From positions 1-59,397 of the forward strand of contig NZ_WRPM01000088.1 in NCBI RefSeq assembly GCF_009758175.1: a DNA stretch of 59,397 bases, written 5' to 3'. Source of the DNA: Nesterenkonia alkaliphila. GTDB lineage: Bacteria; Actinomycetota; Actinomycetes; Actinomycetales; Micrococcaceae. The notes under the pieces were generated by a model. It was not told where the DNA came from. It made no database searches and saw only the letters and a program-made list of their open reading frames with translations. A program made the position numbers and the translations under genes. Shown piece by piece: positions 29,534-38,005 of this stretch. Numbering within the stretch: the stretch's first letter is position 1; every line of letters starts with the position of its first letter.

Positions 29534-29911
29534 TCAGTCCTCTGGGGCTACACGCAGTCGGTTTCCGTCCGGATCAGCAGCCACAAAGGTCCGCCCGAAG
29601 ACAGCATCATGGGGCGGCTCAAGGATCTCGATGCCTTTCTCGAGGAATTCACGGTATACGGCCTCGATGGCCGACGGCCCCTCATCCAGGGTGATGCACA
29701 ACTCTGTGGTGGCGGTCTGCGTGGCGGCCACAGGCAAAGGCGTGTGCTCATCCGGCCCGCTCCACAATGCCAGTTGGTGACCGTCGTCCAGCACGAAACT
29801 CACAAAGTACGGGGTATCGAAGGCGGGTTCACGGTCGAACAGCTTGCGATAAAACTGCGTCGAAGCGGCGGTGTTGCGGACGTAGAGAATCGTCATGTCT
29901 GGGGTTTTCAT
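29534..29911 (-). CDS. VOC (glyoxalase/bleomycin-resistance fold) family protein
   Basis: A 125-residue protein with the paired beta-alpha-beta-beta-beta modules of the vicinal oxygen chelate fold: TILYVRNTAASTQFYRKLF at the start and the ending FGRTFVAADPDGNRLRV, where the Asp-Pro-Asp-Gly-Asn turn is characteristic. Metal or substrate cannot be deduced; relatives include lactoylglutathione lyases, dioxygenases and antibiotic-binding proteins. The ATG has AAAGG seven bases upstream. It is divergent from a WYL regulator across 90 bases that hold a perfect dyad, so the two are probably a regulator-target pair. Confidence 0.82.
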   Translation of the reverse strand: MKTPDMTILYVRNTAASTQFYRKLFDREPAFDTPYFVSFVLDDGHQLALWSGPDEHTPLPVAATQTATTELCITLDEGPSAIEAVYREFLEKGIEILEPPHDAVFGRTFVAADPDGNRLRVAPED

Positions 29912-29970
29912 TAGTAACCTTTCCGTTGTCTCTTGGGGACATGAGCAACGCTAAGCAGATAAGGTGACAG

Positions 29971-29984
29971 AAACTGACCAGTTT
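29971..29984. promoter_or_regulatory. Candidate operator between VOC gene and WYL regulator
   Basis: AAACTG-AC-CAGTTT has perfect six-base arms. It lies centrally in the divergent gap, 18 bases before the regulator start, a typical autoregulatory position. Confidence 0.5.
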
Positions 29985-30001
29985 GGAGAGATGATGCTGA
30001 C

Positions 30002-31000
30002 GTGACTCCGGACCGGCTATTTCTGCTGCTGCGGCTCTTGGAACAGAGCCCCACGACGACGGCAGCTGTCTTGGCGTCCCAACTAGGCGTCTCGGTGCGC
30101 ACTCTCCGCCGTGATCTGCAGTGGTTGAGCGAAGCTGGGTATCCCGTGCTCACCAGACCCGGTAAATATGGCGGGGTGACCTGGGTGCCGGGCAGTTTCT
30201 ATGATCTCAGCAGGCTCAGCCCCCAGGAGCAGGAGAGCATGTCAGTGCTGGGGCTGGACGCCTCCCAGCGGAAAGCCGCCGGGTTGGACGTGACTATTGA
30301 CCGCGCCATGGAGAAGTTGGGTCAGTCTGTGCGGCGGACCCCGCAGACTCTTCGCGACGCATATGAAATACCGCTGAGGAACCTTGTGGTGACCGACCAT
30401 CAACCCTGGTTCGCCAGCCGGCAGGATCCTGATATCGGTACCGCTCCGGCCGCGTTACTGGACGACTTGCGCGCCGGATCGAGACTGCGTGTGCTTTATC
30501 GCCGCTCCCAGCAGGGGGTTGCTAGATGGCGCACTGTGGATCCCTATGGACTCTTCGCGAAATCTGGGCGCTGGTACCTCGTGGCCGATCAGTCAGGGGA
30601 ACCGCGTCTCTTCGCGCTCACCAGGGTACAGCGTTGGGAGGCATTGGAGTCCCGCCGCCGTCTGCGGCCCGGGATCCGCCTGGAGGATCTGGCCCATCAG
30701 CTAGTCCGCCAGTGGGAACAGTACGGGGCACTCAGAGTGCAGCTTCTGCTGGCACCACACCAGGTGGAGCGTGCCCACCGGCTGCTCGGCTCACGGTTGG
30801 TGCCGCCGTTAGAGGATGCTGAGCACGGTATCGACGACGGCGCATTGGAGTGGGTGAGGTTGGACTATCACTATCAGGATCTCGAAGAAGTCCGAGGCCT
30901 GCTGCCGTTCGGCCCCGACCTGCTGATCATCTCACCAGCGGAGGCTAAGCAACGGCTGCGTGATCTGGCAGAAGAGACGGCGTCGCTGTACAGCGACTGA
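30002..31000 (+). CDS. HTH-WYL transcriptional regulator
   Basis: A 332-residue regulator. The N-terminal 60 residues form a DeoR/HTH_11-like winged helix (SQLGVSVRTLRRDLQWL, GYPVLTRPGKYGG). The WYL ligand-sensing domain follows from about 155, with the namesake residues in SGRWYLVADQ near 195, and then a WCX-type C-terminal extension. Such proteins usually repress or activate a neighbouring gene in response to a small ligand or nucleic acid. The start is GTG; GGAG lies 13 bases upstream and no in-frame ATG fits. The likely target is the divergent VOC gene. Confidence 0.88.
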   Translation: MTPDRLFLLLRLLEQSPTTTAAVLASQLGVSVRTLRRDLQWLSEAGYPVLTRPGKYGGVTWVPGSFYDLSRLSPQEQESMSVLGLDASQRKAAGLDVTIDRAMEKLGQSVRRTPQTLRDAYEIPLRNLVVTDHQPWFASRQDPDIGTAPAALLDDLRAGSRLRVLYRRSQQGVARWRTVDPYGLFAKSGRWYLVADQSGEPRLFALTRVQRWEALESRRRLRPGIRLEDLAHQLVRQWEQYGALRVQLLLAPHQVERAHRLLGSRLVPPLEDAEHGIDDGALEWVRLDYHYQDLEEVRGLLPFGPDLLIISPAEAKQRLRDLAEETASLYSD

Positions 31001-31020
31001 CCTCGGCACCTCGTTCGGAG

Positions 31021-31035
31021 CCTGGCTCCGCCAGG
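31021..31035. terminator. Compact hairpin between convergent genes
   Basis: CCTGGC-TCC-GCCAGG forms a perfect six-base stem with a three-base loop in the 75-base gap between the converging WYL and methyltransferase genes. Confidence 0.5.
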
Positions 31036-31075
31036 CCGCGATGACTGAAAGCTTGCCCGGACCGCGCTCCTAGTC

Positions 31076-31840
31076 TCACCCGCGTTCAGCCTCGATGAGG
31101 TGACGCGTGGAGTGGGCGACGAACGCGCCGTGTTCGCGGATATGCGTATCCATTGCTCTGAGCTTCTCCCTGAAGCGCTCAGCCGTGAATCCAGGAACCC
31201 ACCAGGGACATTTCCGCAGGGTCCAGACGACGGCGCCCACGTCGTAGAACTCCATGCGGCAGCGGGCGGTGCGGAGGTCACGGATCCTCAACCCGGCAGA
31301 CTCCGCCTCCGCTCTTTCCAGCTCGGGATGCCGGCGTCGTCGTATGTGGTCCGGCTGAGGGCCGAGGAAGAACTCGGTGAGCTCGAAAGCCGACTCGGGC
31401 CCGACGTGCTGGGCAAAGTACCGTCCGCCAGGCCCGAGCACCCGGGCCACTTCGCCCCAGGGAGGATCCACCGGGTGCCGACTGGTTACCAGCTCAAAAC
31501 TGGCATCGGGGATCGGCAGCGGGCCGCCCGGCGCAGCCTCAACCACTTCGACCCCACGCGGCTCCAGGCGCTCACGGGCCAGCTGAAGATTGGCCGGCCA
31601 CCCCTCGGTGGCCACCATCCGGGCGGGGAGCACCGGCACTTCGCTCAGCACCTCTCCCCCGCCGGTATCCAGGTCAAGCGCGGAGCTGACCTTGGCCAGC
31701 CGCTCGCTGAGCAGCCAGGCATACCCCCAGGGTGGGCGTTCCTCGGTGGCTCGCCCCTCCAGCCAGCTGAAGCCCCAGCCGCTGACATCTGCCAGCTCCG
31801 CCTCGGCAACCAGCTGCTCGAAATCCCGCATAAGCAGCAT
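31076..31840 (-). CDS. Class I SAM-dependent methyltransferase
   Basis: A 254-residue protein with a Rossmann methyltransferase core. Motif I is ALDLDTGGGEVLSEV near residues 53-67, an acidic end of beta-2 follows (MVATEGWPAN), and the motif IV/V region is ASFELVTSRHPVDPPWGEVARVLGPGG near 113-140. No substrate-specific domain is recognisable; relatives are often called methyltransferase domain 11 or RlmA-like. The ATG at 31840 has GGTGG upstream. An 11-mer copy falls in the run IRRRR near residue 170, read with ATA and CGA codons that are otherwise rare here. Confidence 0.8.
   Translation of the reverse strand: MLLMRDFEQLVAEAELADVSGWGFSWLEGRATEERPPWGYAWLLSERLAKVSSALDLDTGGGEVLSEVPVLPARMVATEGWPANLQLARERLEPRGVEVVEAAPGGPLPIPDASFELVTSRHPVDPPWGEVARVLGPGGRYFAQHVGPESAFELTEFFLGPQPDHIRRRRHPELERAEAESAGLRIRDLRTARCRMEFYDVGAVVWTLRKCPWWVPGFTAERFREKLRAMDTHIREHGAFVAHSTRHLIEAERG
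31333..31343 (+). repeat. Dispersed 11-mer, site 9
   Basis: Antisense in the methyltransferase gene, coding I-R-R-R with ATA CGA CGA CGC, all but the last rare in this window. Confidence 0.8.
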
Positions 31841-32057
31841 TCTTCCACCTGAAGACTCTTGAGTATGATGGCCTTGGCGATGCGCCTCGCCGAACCTCCT
31901 GCACCTGATACTCGCGCTATCAGGGGCCGCTGCCGCGGCGGAGGCAAAGGGGACCATAAGTGCTCGGCGTGCGGAATGACCGGACACCCGTTGATCGACA
32001 GGTGCACGTGCTCCGGGCGCGAGCCGTTGACGCGCGCCTGAAGAGACGGAGAAACCG
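31841..32057. other. Divergent intergenic region with 21-bp dyad
   Basis: This 217-base gap separates the methyltransferase and DUF4287 genes. CCTGATA (31904-31910) and TATCAGG (31918-31924) are perfect arms around a seven-base loop. TATGAT at 31864-31869 (plus) could be a -10. A plus-strand frame from 31865 to 32041 would encode a short Cys-containing peptide (CSACGM ... RCTC), but no ribosome site supports it. Confidence 0.45.
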
Positions 32058-32732
32058 ATGACCGCACAAGAATCACTGAAGAAGATCCGGGCACGGATGG
32101 TCAAAACCGGGGAGCGCTACACGGCTGCTCGAGCCGCCCTTCTTGCCGCGCCCGAGCCCATACCGAACGGATCCGACTGGGTTTCGGCTCCCCCGCACAG
32201 TGACACCGTCATCCGTGAGAACACCGGCCACAGCTGGAACGAGTGGGTCGCGCTCATCGACGCCGGCCCGGGCCGGGAAGCCGGGCACACCGCCATTGCC
32301 GCCTGGGTCGTGGCGGAGCACGGGGTCGGCGGCTGGTGGGCCCAGGGCGTCACTGTCGGGTACGAACGGATTACCGGGTTGCGGCTTCCTGGTCAGATGC
32401 CGGACGGAACCTTCACTGTCTCCAAGACCAAGAAGCTGGATTTGGACAGCACCGAGTTCCGGGAGCTGCTCAACAACGACGCCGCCCGCGCAGACCTTCT
32501 GCCCGGTCTCACCTCGGCAGCCCGCTCCAAGCCGGGCACCAAAGCGCCCAGGTTCGCCATCGCTGACGCTGTCTCAGGTGAGGACCTCGGCATCCTGCAG
32601 TTCCGGGTCGAGTCTGCATCCTCAGGGGCCAAGCTCGTAGTCACCCATGAGAAGCTCCCAGATATTCAGAGCGCTGAGGTTTGGAAGCAGTACTGGGCTG
32701 ACTGGCTCGAGGACCTAGCTGCCGGGGGCTGA
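32058..32732 (+). CDS. DUF4287 domain protein with SRPBCC-like C-terminus
   Basis: A 224-residue protein. Residues about 55-110 match DUF4287: NEWVALIDAGPGREAGHTAI leading to AEHGVGGWWAQGVTVGYER. The remainder (about 115-220) resembles an AHSA1/SRPBCC-type domain (KKLDLDSTEF, LVVTHEKLPD, WKQYWADWLEDL). Such proteins are common single genes in actinobacteria with unknown role. GAGACGGAG lies just before the ATG. No partner gene is coupled to it. Confidence 0.75.
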   Translation: MTAQESLKKIRARMVKTGERYTAARAALLAAPEPIPNGSDWVSAPPHSDTVIRENTGHSWNEWVALIDAGPGREAGHTAIAAWVVAEHGVGGWWAQGVTVGYERITGLRLPGQMPDGTFTVSKTKKLDLDSTEFRELLNNDAARADLLPGLTSAARSKPGTKAPRFAIADAVSGEDLGILQFRVESASSGAKLVVTHEKLPDIQSAEVWKQYWADWLEDLAAGG

Positions 32733-32836
32733 ATGCCTCTGCCATGACTATCGGCACTTCTGCTCGGTAACCGGCGGTGGTCAGACTGGACTGAGCGGTT
32801 CAGCGCGTGAACCGGCCGGAGCCGAGGGGGAAGAAG

Positions 32837-33424
32837 ATGCTGCTGTGGGTCGGAGTCGGTGGTGCACTGCTGTTTCCTGCGGTGTTCCTCCTGGACGGGT
32901 GGCTGCGGAACGGCTATTCCTCACTGCGCCATACGGTGAGCGCATTGGCCACCGGCTCCCGGAGCTGGCTGCAGACCTGCAATTTCATCCTCTGCGGCAC
33001 CGCGGTTGCTCTCGGGGCGGCCGGCCTGGCTTTCTCCGGGTTCTTTCTTTTCGCGGCAGCGGTGGGGGTCTTTGGTCTGGGTCTGGTGCTCTCCGGGATC
33101 TTCCCAATGGATCCGATGCGCGGCTATCCCCCCGGAACTGACCAGAAGGACCCGGACGAGTTCTCCACTGCGCATCGGCTGCATGATATCGCCGGGGCGG
33201 TGGTGTTCTTAGTGATGCCTGCTATGCCTGCCGTGGTCTTCTTCACCGGCGAGTCCTGGCCTACCCGACTCACCGCGGCCGCAGTAGCGGTCGGGCTCAT
33301 CGCAGGTGTCGCCGGCTTCACCAGGGCATGGGAGAAGGACGGTGCCCTCACCGGCCTGGTGCAGAAGCTGACCCTGACTCTGGCCTGCCTGTGGCTGGCT
33401 GCGAGCTTCGCCCTGGCTGCTTAG
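32837..33424 (+). CDS. DUF998 integral membrane protein
   Basis: A 195-residue protein with about six hydrophobic segments, beginning LLWVGVGGALLFPAVFLLDG. The family-typical loops SLRHTVSALATGSRSWLQ after helix 1 and SGIFPMDPMRGYPPGT after helix 3 identify DUF998. Function is unknown. The ATG at 32837 has AGGGGG six bases upstream; an in-frame GTG at 32807 would add ten residues but has no ribosome site. Confidence 0.78.
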   Translation: MLLWVGVGGALLFPAVFLLDGWLRNGYSSLRHTVSALATGSRSWLQTCNFILCGTAVALGAAGLAFSGFFLFAAAVGVFGLGLVLSGIFPMDPMRGYPPGTDQKDPDEFSTAHRLHDIAGAVVFLVMPAMPAVVFFTGESWPTRLTAAAVAVGLIAGVAGFTRAWEKDGALTGLVQKLTLTLACLWLAASFALAA

Positions 33425-33454
33425 AGCTGTGCGGTCTGCTTCGCTGGGTCTCGG

Positions 33455-33460
33455 TAGTCT
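33455..33460 (+). promoter_or_regulatory. Candidate -10 element for the 60-residue ORF
   Basis: TAGTCT, then exactly six bases, then ATG: the leaderless arrangement seen at several genes here. Confidence 0.45.
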
Positions 33461-33466
33461 TGGCCT

Positions 33467-33649
33467 ATGAGCGATCAGGTGGTCTCAGCAGTGCTGGCGT
33501 TCCTTACCGGCAGCGTACTCGCGGTGGTGCTGTTTGTGCCCTTCGTCTTCGTCAACTACGGGCGGCACGGAAAGCTCAGCGGGACCAGACTCACCGATGA
33601 GGTCACCTATGCAGCCACGGAGCAGAACCGGGTGGGGACCGGCGCGTAA
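33467..33649 (+). CDS. Small single-pass membrane protein, possibly a truncated VanZ-like gene
   Basis: A 60-residue frame with one hydrophobic segment ([21 protein letters not shown], residues about 8-28) and a polar tail [15 protein letters not shown]. The start of the segment and the FVPFVxxxYxRxGKLS pattern recall the first helix of VanZ-family proteins, which are normally three to four times longer. It may therefore be a remnant cut off by deletion before rarA. It has a good leaderless -10 and ends 10 bases before rarA. A functional short protein is equally possible. Confidence 0.45.
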   Translation: MSDQVVSAVLAFLTGSVLAVVLFVPFVFVNYGRHGKLSGTRLTDEVTYAATEQNRVGTGA

Positions 33650-33652
33650 GCT
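33647..33652 (+). promoter_or_regulatory. Candidate -10 element for leaderless rarA mRNA
   Basis: TAAGCT ends seven bases before the rarA GTG and overlaps the stop of the preceding small ORF. Confidence 0.4.
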
Positions 33653-33659
33653 GGAATCT

Positions 33660-35030
33660 GTGAGCGATCTCTTCTCCGCACCTGGGACAGATGACGACGA
33701 CGCCCCCTCACCAGAACCGGCGGAGGGGCGGCGTCGTCATACTCCCCTAGCAGTCCGAATGCGGCCCCGCTCCCTGGACGAGGTGGTAGGCCAGCAGCAT
33801 CTGCTCAAAGAAGGCTCCCCGCTGCGGGTACTGACCCAGGGCACCACCGGTCCGGCCGGGCCCAGCTCGGTGATTCTCTACGGCCCGCCTGGTACCGGCA
33901 AGACCACTATCGCCCATGTGATCGCCCGGGGCGGCACCCGGAAATTCGTGGAGCTCTCTGCGATCCGGGCCGGGGTGAAAGATGTCCGGCAGGTGATGGA
34001 CCGGGCCCTGGAGGACAGGGATCTGCGGGGTTTGACCACTGTGCTGTTTCTGGATGAGATTCACCGGTTCAACAAAGCGCAGCAGGATGCTCTGCTGCCC
34101 GGGGTGGAGAACGGCTGGGTGATCCTGGTGGCGGCAACCACCGAGAACCCCAGCTTCAGTGTGGTCGCCCCGCTGCTCTCGCGTTCGCTGCTGCTGACCC
34201 TGACCTCGCTGAGCCGGGAGGATCTGGAAGGCCTGGTGGACCGGGCTTTGACCGAGGAGCGCGGGCTGGCTGGCCAGTTCTCCTTGGAGGATGCCGCCCG
34301 GGACCATATTCTGCGGGTAGGCGGCGGGGACGCTCGGCGAGTGCTGACCACTCTCGAGGCGGCTGCCGCAGTCGCTGCTGGCCGGGGCGCTGAGACCATC
34401 ACCGCGGCTGATGCTGAGCAGGCGGCCGACTACGCGGTGCAGCGTTATGACAAGGATGGCGACCAGCACTATGACATCATCTCGGCCTTCATCAAATCCC
34501 TACGGGGCTCGGACGTGGATGCAGCCCTGCACTATCTGGCGCGGATGATCGTCGCCGGGGAGGACCCCAGATTCATCGCCCGCAGGCTGGTGATCGCCGC
34601 CAGCGAGGAAGTGGCGATGGCTGATCCCACCGCCCTGCAGACGGCAGTGGCCGCGGCACAGGCTGTGCAGCTGATCGGGATGCCCGAGGGGCGGATCATC
34701 CTGGCCCAGGCCACCGTACATATCGCCACCGCGCCGAAGTCCAATGCCAGCTATAAGGCGCTGGATGCCGCGATCGCTGACGTACGCGCCGGCAAGGGGG
34801 CCCCGGTGCCAGCGCATCTGCGTGATGCCCACTACAAGGGTGCGCAGCGGCTTGGGCACGGTCAGAACTATGTCTACGCCCACGACCAGCCGCACCATGT
34901 GGCCGCCCAACAGTATGCCCCTGATGATCTGCTCGGCGTGGACTACTACTCCCCCACCCAGAACGGGAACGAGCGCGCGGTGGCGGAGCGGCTAGTCCGG
35001 CTGCGCCAGATCATCCGCGGCACAGACTGA
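33660..35030 (+). CDS. rarA: Replication-associated recombination protein A (RarA/MgsA AAA+ ATPase)
   Basis: RarA is a clamp-loader-like ATPase acting at stalled replication forks. The GTG at 33660 yields 456 residues. Walker [10 protein letters not shown] lies near residue 75, Walker [17 protein letters not shown] near 125, sensor 1 in AATTENPSF near 160, and the C-terminal MgsA tetramerisation domain from about 270 ([18 protein letters not shown]). The first 30 residues are acidic and variable, and hold a copy of the dispersed 11-mer facing a near copy 26 bases later. It typically lies close to aspS, as here, though about 4 kb of other genes intervene. Confidence 0.95.
   Translation: MSDLFSAPGTDDDDAPSPEPAEGRRRHTPLAVRMRPRSLDEVVGQQHLLKEGSPLRVLTQGTTGPAGPSSVILYGPPGTGKTTIAHVIARGGTRKFVELSAIRAGVKDVRQVMDRALEDRDLRGLTTVLFLDEIHRFNKAQQDALLPGVENGWVILVAATTENPSFSVVAPLLSRSLLLTLTSLSREDLEGLVDRALTEERGLAGQFSLEDAARDHILRVGGGDARRVLTTLEAAAAVAAGRGAETITAADAEQAADYAVQRYDKDGDQHYDIISAFIKSLRGSDVDAALHYLARMIVAGEDPRFIARRLVIAASEEVAMADPTALQTAVAAAQAVQLIGMPEGRIILAQATVHIATAPKSNASYKALDAAIADVRAGKGAPVPAHLRDAHYKGAQRLGHGQNYVYAHDQPHHVAAQQYAPDDLLGVDYYSPTQNGNERAVAERLVRLRQIIRGTD
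33694..33704 (-). repeat. Dispersed 11-mer, site 10
   Basis: Antisense near the rarA start, coding D-D-D-A; a near copy (GGCGTCGTCAT, 33730-33740) faces it, making an inverted repeat. Confidence 0.8.
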
Positions 35031-35042
35031 GACGGAAAACAG

Positions 35043-35076
35043 CGGCGCTCCATCCTCGGAAGAGGACAGAGCGCCG
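35043..35076. terminator. Bipartite hairpin terminator between rarA and qcrB
   Basis: CGGCGCTC pairs with GAGCGCCG, and inside it TCCTC-GGAA-GAGGA continues the stem after a CA/CA mismatch. AT-rich sequence follows. It separates convergent transcripts and is probably bidirectional. Confidence 0.7.
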
Positions 35077-35121
35077 TCATTACTATTCAATTCTGTGCGG
35101 TCTGCACCGCACCGGACCAGC

Positions 35122-36852
35122 TCAGTGCCCGGTGCCGGGGCCGATCTCCCCGCGGGACTGAGCTGCCTCGAGGCCTTCGGTGTGCTCGCCGTGACCGTGG
35201 TGCTCCAGGGCCTCCAGGTACTCCTCGCGGGAGACCGGCTCCACACGGTCCTCGAACCACATCCGGTTGAGCCGGGAACGGAACTTCTCCATCGCGGTGA
35301 CCTTACCCTTGGCGTTGGGCCGGGGACCGCTCGGCGCAGCCGCCTCGTAGGAGACCAGGCTCCAGAGCTCGTACTCGCTGGGCAGCTTGTGCTTCTCGCT
35401 GAAGCCGCCCTCTGGGCTGACCTCGATCACACCGGCCTCATGTCCGTGCAGTGCCACCTCGCGGTCCTTGCGCTGCAGCGCCAGGCAGATGCGCTTGGTA
35501 AGGATATAGGCGATCACCGGGCCCAGGAAGAACAGCACTCTGGACCAATAGGTGATGTCGTTGAGACTGAGACCGAAGTGGGTGGCGATCAGGTCGTTGG
35601 AGCCCATTCCCCACATGATGAGGTAGTTGGTCATCACTGCCACGCCGAAGGCGGTGCGGGTGGGGGCATTGCGGGGACGGTCCAGCAGGTGGTGTTCCTT
35701 CTTGTCCCCGGTGATCCACGCCTCGATCCAGGGCCAGATGAACAGGCCCAGGAAGATCAATGCCACCGGGATCATCGGGATCAGCACCGGCAGGGCCAGG
35801 GAATTGCCGCCCCAGGGGGTGGGAATGACCCACTCTAGGGAGAAGTCCCCGATATAGCCGGGCATCAGGCGCAGCACGCCCTCGAAGGGTCCGATGTACC
35901 AGTCCGGCTGGGCACCGGCCTGCACCGGTGAGGGATCATAGGGGCCGTAGTTCCACAGTGCGTTGATCTGGAAGGTTCCGGCGATCAGGCACAGGATGCC
36001 CATCACGATGAAAAAGAACCCGCCGGCCTTGGCCGCGTACACCGGTCCCACCGGGTAGCCCACCACGTTGCGCTCAGTACGGCCAGGCCCCGGGTACTGG
36101 GTGTGCTTATGGGTGACCACCATGAACAGGTGGACAGCGATCAGGATCAGGATCAGTGCCGGAAGGATGAAAATGTGGAGAGTGTAAAGCCTCGGGATGA
36201 CCTCGTTGCCGGGGAACTCGCCGCCGAAGAGGAAGAAGCTGATGTAGGTGCCGACCACCGGGATGGCCTTGAGCATGCCGTCAATGATGCGCAGACCGTT
36301 ACCGGAGAGCACCTCATCCGGCAGTGAGTATCCGGTGAACCCGGCGCCCAGGCCGAGGATCAGCAGCGCGCAGCCCACCACCCAGTTCAGTTCACGCGGT
36401 TTGCGGAAGGCGCCGGTGAAGAACACGCGCAGCATATGCACGCTCATCGCCAGAATAAACAGCAGTGCACCCCAGTGGTGAAGCTGGCGCATGAACAGCC
36501 CGCCACGTACATCGAAGCTGAGCTCCAGTGCAGTCGCGTAGGCCATGGACATCTCCAGGCCCTGCAGCGGCGCGTAGGACCCTGAGTAACGGGTGGTAGC
36601 CATGGACGGGTCGAACCAGAAGGTCAGGAACGCCCCGGAGAGCACGGTGATGATGAAGCTGTACAGCGCCACCTCGCCGAACATGAAGGTCCAGTGATCC
36701 GGGAACACTTTGCGCCCGAACTCGCGGATCATGCCGGTGCCGCCTACGCGGGTGTCCACGTAGTTGGCGATTCGGCCCGTGCGGGTCTTCGGCTGGTACT
36801 GGTCAACCTCGAGGTACTGGGCCTCAGTGTACTTTTCTTTGGAGGCACTCAT
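35122..36852 (-). CDS. qcrB: Cytochrome bc1 complex cytochrome b subunit
   Basis: QcrB is the membrane core of complex III, holding two b hemes and both quinone sites. The 576-residue protein has heme-ligand histidines in LFMRQLHHWGALLF near 120 and LYTLHIFILPALILILIAVHLF near 230-250, and the Qo-site WNYGPYDPSPVQ. The actinobacterial C-terminal extension (about 150 residues, charged, ending in a His-rich tail HHGHGEHTEG) is present. ATG overlaps the qcrA stop. It forms ctaE-qcrC-qcrA-qcrB, whose products assemble the bc1-aa3 supercomplex. Confidence 0.96.
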   Translation of the reverse strand: MSASKEKYTEAQYLEVDQYQPKTRTGRIANYVDTRVGGTGMIREFGRKVFPDHWTFMFGEVALYSFIITVLSGAFLTFWFDPSMATTRYSGSYAPLQGLEMSMAYATALELSFDVRGGLFMRQLHHWGALLFILAMSVHMLRVFFTGAFRKPRELNWVVGCALLILGLGAGFTGYSLPDEVLSGNGLRIIDGMLKAIPVVGTYISFFLFGGEFPGNEVIPRLYTLHIFILPALILILIAVHLFMVVTHKHTQYPGPGRTERNVVGYPVGPVYAAKAGGFFFIVMGILCLIAGTFQINALWNYGPYDPSPVQAGAQPDWYIGPFEGVLRLMPGYIGDFSLEWVIPTPWGGNSLALPVLIPMIPVALIFLGLFIWPWIEAWITGDKKEHHLLDRPRNAPTRTAFGVAVMTNYLIMWGMGSNDLIATHFGLSLNDITYWSRVLFFLGPVIAYILTKRICLALQRKDREVALHGHEAGVIEVSPEGGFSEKHKLPSEYELWSLVSYEAAAPSGPRPNAKGKVTAMEKFRSRLNRMWFEDRVEPVSREEYLEALEHHGHGEHTEGLEAAQSRGEIGPGTGH

Positions 36853-37946
36853 GATTTGGGATAGTCACCTTCCGGATCGGTGTGGCCGCGCTCCCAGTAG
36901 GTGGGGCCCACAGGTTCGGTGAAGTCGCTTGTTGCGATCAGGAAGCCTTCCTCGTCCACTGAGATAGGCAGCTGCGGCAGCGGCCGGCCGGCGGGGCCGA
37001 AGACTACTTTGAAGTTCTCCGCGGCGTCGAAGGTGGACTGGTGGCACGGGCAGAGCAGGTGATGGGTGTGCCGCTCGTAGAGGGCAACCGGGCAGCCTAC
37101 GTGGGTGCAGACCTTGGAGCAGGCGATGATGCCCTCGTGGGTCCAGTCCTCGCGTCCGGGAATCTGATCGCCGAAGTCATCGGGGTGCAGGCGCATCAGC
37201 AGCACCACGGACTTGGCCTTCTCGGAGAGCCGGGCACCGTGGCCGGGGATCTCACGCAGCGTCTCCGGGATCACATGCATAGCTGAGCCGATGGTGAGGT
37301 CGGAGGCCCGGATGGGGGTGCCCACCGGGTCCCGGACCAGCCTCACGCCTTCGCCCCAGAGGGTGTGGCGCATCCGCTCCACGCCGAAGTCCTCACTGCG
37401 GTCCAGATCCCGGAACAGCACCAGAGCAGGCAGCGGCGCGAGCAGAGCAGCAGCGATCAAGGTATTGCGCAGCAGCGGGCGGCGCTTGATCTGGGTCTCG
37501 TCGATGACCTCGGTGACGATCTGCTCGGCCTCCTGCCGGTGCGCCTCGGTGCGCAGCGGCTTGCGGTCCTCGATCACCTCGTGGTCCGGCATCAGGGTCT
37601 TGGCCCAATGCACTACGCCCAGACCGATGCCCAGCATCGCCAGGGCGGAGCCCACTCCGAGGAGCGTGTTCTGTACCCGCAGTGCGCTCATGCCCTCGAA
37701 GTAGTCATCGAAGGAGTCCATCCGGCCCACTGCGAAGTAGCCGATGAAGAAGAGCACCGTGCCGATGATGGAGATGAAGAACAGCACCGACACCTGGCGC
37801 TCACTGCGCTTGGCGTACTTCTCGTCAACATCGGCCAATCGGGGGCGGTGCGGCGGCAGGCCAGGGTTGTCGATGGCGTAGCCGCCCGACTCCCCCTCGC
37901 CGGTGGTGACGACGGCGCCGGTATCGCCGTTACCGTGCTCGGCCAT
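36849..37946 (-). CDS. qcrA: Cytochrome bc1 complex Rieske iron-sulfur subunit
   Basis: QcrA carries electrons from quinol at QcrB to cytochrome c. The 365-residue protein has three N-terminal transmembrane segments, the actinobacterial form (SVLFFISIIGTVLFFIGYF, TLLGVGSALAMLGIGLGVV, NTLIAAALLAPLPALVLF). The Rieske cluster motifs are CTHVGCP and CPCHQS near 290-312. ATG start; the qcrB start overlaps its stop (ATGA). Confidence 0.96.
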   Translation of the reverse strand: MAEHGNGDTGAVVTTGEGESGGYAIDNPGLPPHRPRLADVDEKYAKRSERQVSVLFFISIIGTVLFFIGYFAVGRMDSFDDYFEGMSALRVQNTLLGVGSALAMLGIGLGVVHWAKTLMPDHEVIEDRKPLRTEAHRQEAEQIVTEVIDETQIKRRPLLRNTLIAAALLAPLPALVLFRDLDRSEDFGVERMRHTLWGEGVRLVRDPVGTPIRASDLTIGSAMHVIPETLREIPGHGARLSEKAKSVVLLMRLHPDDFGDQIPGREDWTHEGIIACSKVCTHVGCPVALYERHTHHLLCPCHQSTFDAAENFKVVFGPAGRPLPQLPISVDEEGFLIATSDFTEPVGPTYWERGHTDPEGDYPKS

Positions 37947-38005
37947 ATGGTTCGTGTCCTTTGCTATGTCTCAAGTGCTTCTTGGGTGCGTGTGGGTGCC
38001 TGGGA

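Noticed and set aside
29982-30002. WYL regulator starting at the tandem ATGs at 29991-29996
   Set aside because: The first ATG frame reaches a stop within five codons; the GTG at 30002 opens the full frame.
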